From Methanobacteriota archaeon (lineage in GTDB: Archaea; Thermoplasmatota; Thermoplasmata; RBG-16-68-12), in assembly GCA_005878665.1 (NCBI GenBank), contig VBLR01000037.1, forward strand, positions 1-5,037: a stretch of 5,037 nucleotides of DNA. Direction: 5' to 3'. Position numbers and translations under genes: made by a program. Below the pieces are notes generated by a model. The model saw only the letters and a program-made list of their open reading frames with translations. It did not search any database and was not told where the DNA came from. This document shows, piece by piece, positions 1 through 4,934 of the stretch. Positions within the stretch are counted from its first letter, which is position 1; every line of letters starts with the position of its first letter.

Positions 1-6
1 AAATTT

Positions 7-25
7 GAACATATATAAACTGTTC
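7..25. promoter_or_regulatory. Candidate operator straddling the TATA box
   Basis: GAACA at 7-11 and TGTTC at 21-25 form a perfect inverted repeat with 9 nt between the arms, and the spacer holds the TATA box. A dimeric helix-turn-helix protein bound here would block TBP. The downstream gene is itself an Lrp/AsnC regulator, and autoregulation is common in that family, so self-binding is a reasonable guess. Five-base arms can arise by chance, and nothing in the sequence identifies the binder. Confidence 0.35.
12..19 (+). promoter_or_regulatory. TATA box of the lrp-family gene
   Basis: The sequence TATATAAA is a near-ideal archaeal TATA box in otherwise GC-rich DNA. Transcription would be expected to start about 25-27 nt past its centre, near positions 41-44. 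The regulator's start codon is at 139, which implies a leader of about 95 nt. That is long for an archaeon whose other genes here seem to have short leaders. Inverted repeats lie around and downstream of this box. Confidence 0.75.
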
Positions 26-63
26 CGACGCGAAATCGTACGAATGACCGGAATATTGATAGA

Positions 64-80
64 GAACGAAACATTGTTCG
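64..80. promoter_or_regulatory. Second inverted repeat in the lrp leader
   Basis: This stretch can be read as several overlapping dyads: GAAC-N8-GTTC (64-79), CGAA-N6-TTCG (67-80) and AACA-N-TGTT (70-78). The half-site TGTTC is shared with the repeat around the TATA box, 58 nt upstream centre to centre. It could be a second regulator site in the transcribed leader. The arms are short, so this is a weak call. Confidence 0.25.
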
Positions 81-125
81 AGGGGCTCGCGGGGCCGCCG
101 TACACTCCGAGCATGCGACGGTCGC

Positions 126-131
126 GGGAGG
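126..131 (+). promoter_or_regulatory. Ribosome binding site for the lrp-family gene
   Basis: GGGAGG lies 7 nt ahead of the ATG at 139 and matches the 3' end of archaeal 16S rRNA. It settles the start: the frame is open upstream to a TAA at 16-18 but contains no other ATG, GTG or TTG. It also fits translation from a leadered transcript. Confidence 0.7.
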
Positions 132-138
132 CAATTCG

Positions 139-597
139 ATGGTGGTGCCCACGACTCTCGATGAACTGGACGTGAAAATCCTACGGCTCCTGAACACCGA
201 CGCGCGCAAATCGTATCGTGACATCGCCAAGGCAACGGATGCGAGCATTAGCACCGTCTCCAGCCGCGTCCGCAAGCTCGAGGATGTCGGGGTGATCACC
301 GGATACGTCCCGGTCCTGAGCGAAGCCCGACTCGGCTACGACGTCCTCGCCGTGGTCGGCGTCAAGATTCACAAGGGCAAGCTCCTCGAGGTCCAACGGC
401 GAATCGCGAAGGACGACCGTGTCACCCACGTCTACGACGTGACCGGGGAATGGGACTCGATCGTCGTCGTCCGGCTGAAAAATACGCGGGAACTCGACGC
501 CTTCATCAAGCGCCTCGGCTCGATGGACTACGTCGAGAACACGTACACCCAAGTCGTCCTCAACGTCGTGAAGGAGGAACGCCGAGTCCTCGTCTAG
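139..597 (+). CDS. Lrp/AsnC-family transcriptional regulator
   Basis: This 152-residue protein has the usual length and two-part layout of the family. Residues 8-55 form the N-terminal winged helix-turn-helix: LDELDVKILRLLNTDARKSYRDIA, then a recognition helix around SISTVSSRVRKLEDVG and the GVITGY turn. Residues 66-145 form the RAM (ligand-binding and oligomerising) domain, including VTGEWD at 101-106, which corresponds to the conserved Gly-x-x-Asp turn near the effector pocket. Family members form dimers and octamers in the cytoplasm, often bind amino acids, and act as local or global regulators. The effector and targets cannot be read from sequence. It is the only + strand gene and converges on the PRC-barrel gene. 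Inverted repeats at its promoter suggest autoregulation. Confidence 0.94.
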   Translation: MVVPTTLDELDVKILRLLNTDARKSYRDIAKATDASISTVSSRVRKLEDVGVITGYVPVLSEARLGYDVLAVVGVKIHKGKLLEVQRRIAKDDRVTHVYDVTGEWDSIVVVRLKNTRELDAFIKRLGSMDYVENTYTQVVLNVVKEERRVLV

Positions 598-612
598 ATT
601 CGAAGACAGGAC

Positions 613-849
613 CTAGAGGTTCATCACGACGACGTCTTTCACGGCGCGCATGCCCTGGAACGGCAGGATGAGGCGGCCCTCGGGGTCCGTCTTCATGCCT
701 TTCATCGACACGTTCTCGGCGGGCAGCACGAGGACGTCGGACAGTTTCCCGCTCTTCGTGTTCACGATGAAGTTCTCGATCGTCCCCAGGATCTGGCCGT
801 CGTTCGTCATCACGGTCTTGCCCCGAAGCTCGGTGGCAAACTTCTTCAT
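613..849 (-). CDS. Small PRC-barrel domain protein (CdpB-like)
   Basis: This 78-residue protein is essentially one PRC-barrel. It starts MKKFATELRGKTVMTNDGQ, continues with ILGTIENFIVNTKSGKLSDVLVLP (residues 20-43), and closes with RLILPFQGMRAVKDVVVM (59-76). The ELxGKxVMxxDGxxLG and SGKLSDVLVxP patterns are typical of stand-alone archaeal PRC-barrels. In haloarchaea similar small proteins (CdpB1/CdpB2) join SepF at the division site; assigning that role here is inference. I chose the ATG at 849 because the domain begins there and GGGTGAT sits 3 nt upstream. A GTG at 891 would add 14 residues of non-domain sequence. It has no membrane segment or signal peptide. It ends 15 nt from the convergent lrp gene. 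Its own TATA-like element lies at 934-941. Confidence 0.92.
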   Translation of the reverse strand: MKKFATELRGKTVMTNDGQILGTIENFIVNTKSGKLSDVLVLPAENVSMKGMKTDPEGRLILPFQGMRAVKDVVVMNL

Positions 850-910
850 CCCATCACCCGCATCGGTGAGGGTCCCCTGCGGCACCGCCACGAAGGGATC
901 CCGTCCCTTT

Positions 911-928
911 GTCTGACAGACATCTGAC
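911..928. promoter_or_regulatory. Candidate operator at the PRC-barrel transcription start
   Basis: GTCTG-A-CAGAC at 911-921 is a perfect 11-bp inverted repeat. TCTGAC also recurs as a direct repeat at 912-917 and 923-928, an 11-bp step or one helical turn. The element covers the transcription start predicted from the TATA-like box at 934-941, a position where a bound repressor would block initiation. No binding protein can be named. Confidence 0.35.
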
Positions 929-933
929 GCGCT

Positions 934-941
934 GTATATGA
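934..941 (-). promoter_or_regulatory. TATA-like element for the PRC-barrel gene
   Basis: On the - strand this reads TTCATATA and continues CAGC, an AT-rich island in the 115-nt gap between the membrane-protein stop and the PRC-barrel ATG. Initiation would be expected near 911, leaving a leader of about 60 nt that contains the ribosome binding site. The PRC-barrel gene could also be reached by read-through from the membrane-protein gene, because no T-rich terminator is seen between them. Confidence 0.45.
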
Positions 942-964
942 AGATTCCGCCGGGATCAGACGAC

Positions 965-1636
965 TCACGAAGGGGGACGCCATCCCGGCGGCGGTGCCGG
1001 AATCATCGCTCGGATGCTCTTCACGTACGGGAGGATGGCGCCGACGCTCCCCGAGACGACCGCAAGGAGGAGGATCCACCATCCGAGCCCCGGACCCCAT
1101 GACCAGCCGGTCGGCGGGCTGGGAGTGCTCGCAGATCCCCAGAACCCGGTGATCGTGAACGTTCCGCGGTCCGTCGTCGCCGCTCCCGGAATCGCGACGA
1201 TTGGAAAGAAGAGCGCGAAGAGGGCGACCCCGAGGACGATGAGGCTCAGGATGAGCAAGCTGAGCGTCGGCATTGCGCGCCCATATTCAATCGAAAAGAG
1301 CACGAGGACGACCGCGAGGACGACGAGCAACACGAGGTCGAGGACGTATGCCGTGGCGAGGACGCTCGCGACCGCGCGGTACGGAGACAGGGTCGAGGTG
1401 TACGGAAGGATCACGGTCCCGTCCCACGCACCGCCGCGATACGTGTCCGTGGTAAACGTCGTCCAGGAGAACGAGCTGATGTCTTGGTCCGTGCCGATGG
1501 CTCGGGAAAGCGACCAGAACGGGAGGGCGAGGGACACCAGAACCAAGACAATCGCGAGGCCGAGGGCAATCCGTGAGGGCCCCAGGGCGAGCACCCGGTT
1601 GATTCCTGTTCGCCACGGCGATCCGGGACGGAGCAT
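965..1636 (-). CDS. Four-helix membrane protein of unknown function
   Basis: I do not recognise this 223-residue protein. It has four strongly hydrophobic segments at about residues 23-43, 88-116, 123-150 and 184-206. Between them are two polar loops (44-87 and 151-183) rich in Trp, Thr, Ser, Gly and Pro, which are probably outside the cell. The short N-terminus carries Arg residues. The C-terminus is proline-rich (residues 213-222) and basic, and probably cytoplasmic. No catalytic or metal-binding motif is evident. I chose the ATG at 1636 because GAGGGG lies 6 nt upstream and the first helix follows naturally. A TTG at 1693 overlapping the CDC48 stop would add 19 residues without hydrophobic character. 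The gene lies 53 nt downstream of CDC48 and may be co-transcribed with it, although a TATA-like element sits in the gap. Confidence 0.85.
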   Translation of the reverse strand: MLRPGSPWRTGINRVLALGPSRIALGLAIVLVLVSLALPFWSLSRAIGTDQDISSFSWTTFTTDTYRGGAWDGTVILPYTSTLSPYRAVASVLATAYVLDLVLLVVLAVVLVLFSIEYGRAMPTLSLLILSLIVLGVALFALFFPIVAIPGAATTDRGTFTITGFWGSASTPSPPTGWSWGPGLGWWILLLAVVSGSVGAILPYVKSIRAMIPAPPPGWRPPS

Positions 1637-1661
1637 CGAATTCCCCTCAAGGAGCGAGGTG

Positions 1662-1669
1662 GATAAATA
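1662..1669 (-). promoter_or_regulatory. TATA-like element for the membrane-protein gene
   Basis: On the - strand this reads TATTTATC within TTATTTATCC. Its centre is about 30 nt ahead of the ATG at 1636, so a transcript from it would have a leader of only a few nucleotides. It lies between the CDC48 stop and the next start. The gene could therefore be transcribed on its own as well as by read-through from CDC48. TCCGCT is directly repeated on the + strand at 1673-1678 and 1685-1690, just upstream of the element. Confidence 0.4.
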
Positions 1670-1689
1670 ACGTCCGCTGACCGATCCGC

Positions 1690-3906
1690 TCAACGGTAGA
1701 GGATGTTCTCTTCCCGGCGGCCCCGGTCGATGCCTTTCTTGAACTTCTTATCGAACTCTTCGTAGAACTTGACTGTGTCCGCGTCGATGCTCGGCCGCAC
1801 GACCTTTATGGCCTCCTGGAAGTGCGCCGTCGTGACCTTTTTGGCGTGCTTCGCCTCCCGCAACGCGATCATCGCGGCCTCGCGGCACAATCCCTCGATG
1901 TCCGCGCCCGAGTAGCTGTCGAGGTCCACGGCGAGCTCTTCCAGGTCCACGCCATCGAGAGGCATGCTCCTCGTGTGGACCTTCAGAATCGCGAGTCGCG
2001 CATCCTTGTTCGGCGTCGGGACGAGGAGGATTCGGTCGAAGCGACCCGTGCGGAGCATCGCCGGATCCAGTCGGTCCGGACGGTTCGTCGCACCGATGAC
2101 GCAGACGCCTTCGAGGGTTTCGAGTCCGTCCATGGAGGTCAACAGCTGATTCACCACGCGCTCGCTCACCCCGCTGTCCGTATCGAAGCCGCGGACGTGC
2201 GCGATCGCGTCGAGCTCGTCCAAGAAGACGATGCACGGAGCGACCTGCTTCGCCTTCTTGAAGATCATGCGCACCGCCTTCTCCGATTCGCCGACCCATT
2301 TCGACATGACCTCGGGTCCCTTGATCGAGATGAAGTTCGCCTCGGACTCCGTGGCGACGGCCTTCGCGAGGAGGGTCTTGCCGGACCCGGGCGGGCCGTA
2401 CAGCAGGATGCCGCGCGGCGGGCGGATGCCCATGCGCTTGAATGCCTCCGGGTCCTTCAGCGGCATCTCGACGGCCTCGCGCAGTTTCATCTTGATTTCC
2501 TCTAGGCCGCCGACGTCGGACCAGTTCACGCGGGGCACTTCGACGAGCACCTCGCGCATGGCGCTCGGCTCGACCTCCTTCAGGGCCTGCTTGAAATCGT
2601 CCGCCAGGACGCGCATCTTCTCGAGCGTCTCCGCGGGAATCGGCTTGTCGAGGTCGATGTCCGGAAGGTACCGCCGGAGGGCCTTCATCGCGGCTTCGCG
2701 AGCGAGCGCTGCGAGGTCCGCCCCGACGAAGCCATGGCAGACGTCCGCGAGCTCGGAGAGAAGGTGGTCGCGTTCCTCCTCAACGCCCTCGATCGGCATG
2801 CCGCGCGTATGGATCTGCAGGATCTCCTTGCGGCCGCTTCGGTCGGGGACACCGATCTCAATCTCGCGGTCGAACCGACCGGGGCGGCGCAACGCGGGGT
2901 CGATCGCTTCGTCCCGGTTCGTCGCGCCGATCACGATGACCTGGCCCCGGCCTGAGAGGCCGTCCATGAGCGTGAGGAGCTGCGCGACGACGCGCCGCTC
3001 GACCTCTCCGGTCACTTCTTCGCGTTTCGGGGCAATCGAATCGAGTTCATCGATGAACAGGACGCTCGGAGCGTTCTTCTGGGCCTCCTCGAACTTCTCG
3101 CGGAGGCGCTCCTCACTTTGCCCGTAGTATTTCGACATGATCTCGGGGCCCTGGATCGAGTAGAAGTTCGCCCCTGCTTCGTTCGCCACCGCTTTCGCGA
3201 TGAGCGTCTTGCCCGTCCCGGGTGGCCCGTACAACAGGACCCCTTTCGGCGGATCGATCCCGAGGCGTTCGAACAGCTCCGCGTGCTTCAGCGGTAGTTC
3301 GATCATCTCGCGGACCTTCATCAGCTCTTCCTTGAGTCCGCCGATATCCTCGTAGGTGACCGTGGGCGTGAGGACCTCGCCCTCGCGGACGGGTTCCTCT
3401 TTCATCTCGATGATCGTGTCGTCCTGGATCTGCACGACGCCCTTCGGTGCCGTGCTGATCACCATGAACGGCAACGCACCGCCCATGAGCGCGATTCCGG
3501 GGACGATGACGACGTCGCCTTTGTTCAGCGGACGCTTCAGCAGGCCCCGCTTGACGAAGTTCTCGATTCCTTGGCCGAACGAGATCTTGTGGCCCTCGCT
3601 GATGATCGGCGCGATCGTGATGCGCTCCGCGGGGAGGACTTCGGCCTTGCGGACCTCGACCTTGTCCCCGAGGCTCACGCCGACGTTGCGGCGTACGAGT
3701 CCGTCGATGCGGATGATCCCCTTGCCCTCGTCCTCCTGCATCACGCGGAAGAGCTTCGCAGCGGTGGACTTCTTGCCCATGATCTGGATGATTTCTCCGA
3801 CGTCCACCCCAAGCGCGACGCGCGTCTTCGTGTCGACGCGTGCCCGACCCAAGCCGACGTCCGACTGGGGCGCTTCGGCCACCTTGAGGACAATCCGCTC
3901 AGGCAC
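1690..3906 (-). CDS. CDC48/VAT-type AAA+ ATPase, protein unfoldase
   Basis: This 738-residue protein is a complete archaeal CDC48 (VAT, p97 relative), a cytoplasmic hexameric ATPase that threads substrates through its pore. Residues 1-183 form the substrate-binding N domain (double-psi barrel plus second subdomain). D1 has Walker A GPPGTGKT 227-234, Walker B FIDE 284-287, sensor-1 Asn330 and arginine fingers Arg341/Arg344. D2 has Walker A GPPGSGKT 504-511, Walker B FLDE 561-564, sensor-1 Asn608 and arginines Arg619/Arg622. Pore loops are KYYG (259-262) and KWVG (536-539), aromatic in both rings. The last three residues, Leu-Tyr-Arg, form an HbYX motif, known to dock ATPases onto the 20S proteasome. 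D2 has Thr620 where the usual LRPGRFDR has Pro. The GTG start is 25 nt past a TATA centre with no good ribosome site, so it is probably leaderless. Confidence 0.98.
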   Translation of the reverse strand: MPERIVLKVAEAPQSDVGLGRARVDTKTRVALGVDVGEIIQIMGKKSTAAKLFRVMQEDEGKGIIRIDGLVRRNVGVSLGDKVEVRKAEVLPAERITIAPIISEGHKISFGQGIENFVKRGLLKRPLNKGDVVIVPGIALMGGALPFMVISTAPKGVVQIQDDTIIEMKEEPVREGEVLTPTVTYEDIGGLKEELMKVREMIELPLKHAELFERLGIDPPKGVLLYGPPGTGKTLIAKAVANEAGANFYSIQGPEIMSKYYGQSEERLREKFEEAQKNAPSVLFIDELDSIAPKREEVTGEVERRVVAQLLTLMDGLSGRGQVIVIGATNRDEAIDPALRRPGRFDREIEIGVPDRSGRKEILQIHTRGMPIEGVEEERDHLLSELADVCHGFVGADLAALAREAAMKALRRYLPDIDLDKPIPAETLEKMRVLADDFKQALKEVEPSAMREVLVEVPRVNWSDVGGLEEIKMKLREAVEMPLKDPEAFKRMGIRPPRGILLYGPPGSGKTLLAKAVATESEANFISIKGPEVMSKWVGESEKAVRMIFKKAKQVAPCIVFLDELDAIAHVRGFDTDSGVSERVVNQLLTSMDGLETLEGVCVIGATNRPDRLDPAMLRTGRFDRILLVPTPNKDARLAILKVHTRSMPLDGVDLEELAVDLDSYSGADIEGLCREAAMIALREAKHAKKVTTAHFQEAIKVVRPSIDADTVKFYEEFDKKFKKGIDRGRREENILYR

Positions 3907-3909
3907 GAC

Positions 3910-3919
3910 AGTTCGAACT
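3910..3919. promoter_or_regulatory. Candidate operator between TATA box and start of CDC48
   Basis: AGTTCGAACT is a perfect 10-bp palindrome placed 4-13 nt ahead of the presumed transcription and translation start. A protein bound here would occupy the region melted by RNA polymerase. Its core GTTCGA also appears at 76-81 in the lrp leader. A link to a heat-shock or Lrp-type regulator is possible but not shown. Confidence 0.35.
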
Positions 3920-3926
3920 CCCCCGG

Positions 3927-3934
3927 CTTATATC
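3927..3934 (-). promoter_or_regulatory. TATA box of the CDC48 gene
   Basis: GATATAAG on the - strand is centred 25 nt ahead of the GTG at 3906, the spacing expected between an archaeal TATA box and the first transcribed base. The nearest purine run, GGGGGAG, is about 13 nt from the GTG, too far for a normal ribosome binding site. Both facts point to a leaderless transcript and support the GTG as the start. Confidence 0.65.
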
Positions 3935-3961
3935 AAGGTTGTGGGACGATAATCGCGGTCC

Positions 3962-3978
3962 GACAAAGTTGACAAAAA
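3962..3978 (-). terminator. T-rich terminator after the bactofilin-like gene
   Basis: Directly after the TGA stop (3981-3979) the - strand reads TTTTTGTC, then TTTGTC again. Archaeal transcription commonly ends at such T-runs without a hairpin. It stands out in GC-rich DNA and precedes the CDC48 TATA box, so it would separate the two transcription units. A run of five T residues is modest and termination may be partial. Confidence 0.4.
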
Positions 3979-4893
3979 TCACGAGGGGGCCCGGCGCTCC
4001 CGGACCTCGCTCGACGAGTGCACGACGAGCTCCCTCGCTTCGACGACGTCGATATGGCAATGCGGCCCGATATGGACCTCGTCCCCCTTGACGAGCGCCG
4101 CGGTCGTCGCCTCGAGCTCAATCTCTTCCCCCTCGATTCGCTCCGCGGTCAAGTCGCCGCGGACCCGGAAGAAGCCGCCCGTGGCCTTCACCCGAATCTC
4201 CTCCGCTTCGATCGTTGGAATCTTGGACGTGCCGCCGAGATCGATCTCAACTTCCTCCGCCGTCAGCCCGCCATCGATGCGAACGGATCCGCTCGATCGG
4301 AATTCCTCGACCTCGACCCGGCCCTTGACCGTCAGGGAGCCGCTCGAGGAAATCTCCTCCGCCTGGATGGAGCCGTCGACCTGAAGAGAGCCGCTCGCCT
4401 CGATCTCCTCGGCCTTCAGGTTCCCGGCGATGCGCGTCGAACCCGCGGACCGGAATTCCTCCACATGGACGTCGGAATCGCAGATACAAGATCCGGCGAT
4501 CCGGGCGGTCTCCGCTTCTAGGGGACCTTGGACTCTGGCACTCCCGGCCGACTTGAACTCCACCGTCTTGATCGGGTTCCCGCTGACCACGCCGCTCCCG
4601 AGAATCTTGATGGACTCCTCGCTCAGTTTCGTTCCGATCCCGGAGAAGTCAACGGCGCGCATGGCCTCGCCAACGACGTGGGCCGCGTGTTCCGCGTGGC
4701 GGGAAGCCTCCGCCGTCGCCTGAGCCACGGCGGCCCCGATCGCCTCGCCGATGTCCGGCATCGTGGCCTCGGGTGCTTCCGACTCCTCCGGCTCCGAGTC
4801 GTAGCGGGCCTTGATCTCCAAGTACGTCTTCTCGGTGATCTCGCCGCGCGCGAGCCGTTCCTCGAGCTTGCGGAGGATGTCTTTCCGCTTCAT
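3979..4893 (-). CDS. SHOCT-domain, bactofilin-like polymer-forming protein
   Basis: This 304-residue protein has three parts. Residues 2-32, KRKDILRKLEERLARGEITE onward to Tyr31-Asp32, form a SHOCT-like helical hairpin. Residues 36-85 are Ala/Glu/His-rich and probably helical. From about residue 110 to 290 the chain is repetitive and beta-rich, with 17-residue units such as EEFRSAGSTRIAGNLKA. Seventeen residues per turn fits the right-handed beta-helix of bactofilins (polymer-forming cytoskeletal family, DUF583). Bactofilins polymerise without nucleotide and scaffold shape or envelope proteins; haloarchaeal relatives (halofilins) affect cell shape. A role here is inference. It has no signal peptide or membrane helix. 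I chose the ATG at 4893, with GGAG 3 nt upstream; a GTG at 4902 would add Met-Glu-Pro. Cys136 and Cys138 form a CxC in one weak repeat. A T-rich terminator separates it from CDC48. Confidence 0.88.
   Translation of the reverse strand: MKRKDILRKLEERLARGEITEKTYLEIKARYDSEPEESEAPEATMPDIGEAIGAAVAQATAEASRHAEHAAHVVGEAMRAVDFSGIGTKLSEESIKILGSGVVSGNPIKTVEFKSAGSARVQGPLEAETARIAGSCICDSDVHVEEFRSAGSTRIAGNLKAEEIEASGSLQVDGSIQAEEISSSGSLTVKGRVEVEEFRSSGSVRIDGGLTAEEVEIDLGGTSKIPTIEAEEIRVKATGGFFRVRGDLTAERIEGEEIELEATTAALVKGDEVHIGPHCHIDVVEARELVVHSSSEVRERRAPS
4258..4563 (-). repeat. Six tandem 17-codon (51-bp) repeats in the bactofilin-like gene
   Basis: Residues 111-212 of the ATG-initiated protein divide into six units of exactly 17 residues. 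The last four (4258-4461) share the pattern E-E-[FIV]-x-[SA]-[AS]-G-S-x-x-[VI]-x-G-x-[LIV]-x-[AV]. The first two are more diverged, and the second has ETARIAGSCICDSDVHV. After this block the period loosens to 18 and then about 20 residues. The DNA is only partly repeated: the CGGAATTCCTC stretch encoding EEFR appears near 4300 and 4451, which suggests old duplications held at the protein level. Confidence 0.85.
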
Positions 4894-4922
4894 TGGCTCC
4901 ACCGGAAAGTGGAGGCCAGGGC

Positions 4923-4934
4923 GAAATACATTTC
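4923..4934 (-). promoter_or_regulatory. TATA-like element with inverted repeat, bactofilin-like gene
   Basis: On the - strand TGTATTTC (4930-4923) is the only AT-rich island upstream of the gene. Its centre is about 25 nt before the GTG at 4902 and 34 nt before the ATG at 4893, so transcription should begin at or just before the start codon. GAAAT-N2-ATTTC forms a 12-bp inverted repeat that overlaps it. The box is a poor match to consensus and the symmetry may be chance. Confidence 0.35.

Larger units (their letters stand above)
44..175 (+). other. Possible leaderless upstream ORF, 43 codons
   Basis: An ATG at 44 lies 28 nt past the centre of the TATA box, where transcription is expected to start. 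It could therefore be read as a leaderless start codon. The frame runs to a TGA at 173-175 and overlaps the first 37 nt of the regulator gene in another frame. The peptide begins MTGILIENETLFEG and ends in a Trp/Arg-rich stretch produced by reading lrp out of frame, so it is unlikely to be a conserved protein. If translated, it would cross the regulator's ribosome binding site. Confidence 0.2.

Noticed and set aside
593..617. TCTAG/CTAGA inverted repeat between the convergent genes as a terminator
   Set aside because: The arms are just the two opposed TAG stop codons with one or two flanking bases. The stem is 5 bp with a 15-nt loop and has no T-run.
850..891. N-terminal extension of the PRC-barrel protein from the GTG at 891
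   Set aside because: The extra 14 residues lie outside the barrel fold. The ATG at 849 has a Shine-Dalgarno match and starts the protein where the family normally begins.
1014..1670. 218-codon + strand frame opposite the membrane protein
   Set aside because: It is Arg/Thr-rich, has no start signal, and is fully antisense to a gene with clear transmembrane segments and a ribosome binding site.
1673..1690. TCCGCT direct repeat between CDC48 and the membrane-protein gene as an operator
   Set aside because: It has two six-base copies, one touching the CDC48 stop codon, and no symmetry. It is too short to distinguish from chance in GC-rich DNA.
2231..3127. Long + strand open frame (298 codons) opposite CDC48
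   Set aside because: It is antisense to highly conserved AAA+ motifs, and its translation is Ser/Arg-rich without domain character. It reflects GC-biased third positions of CDC48.
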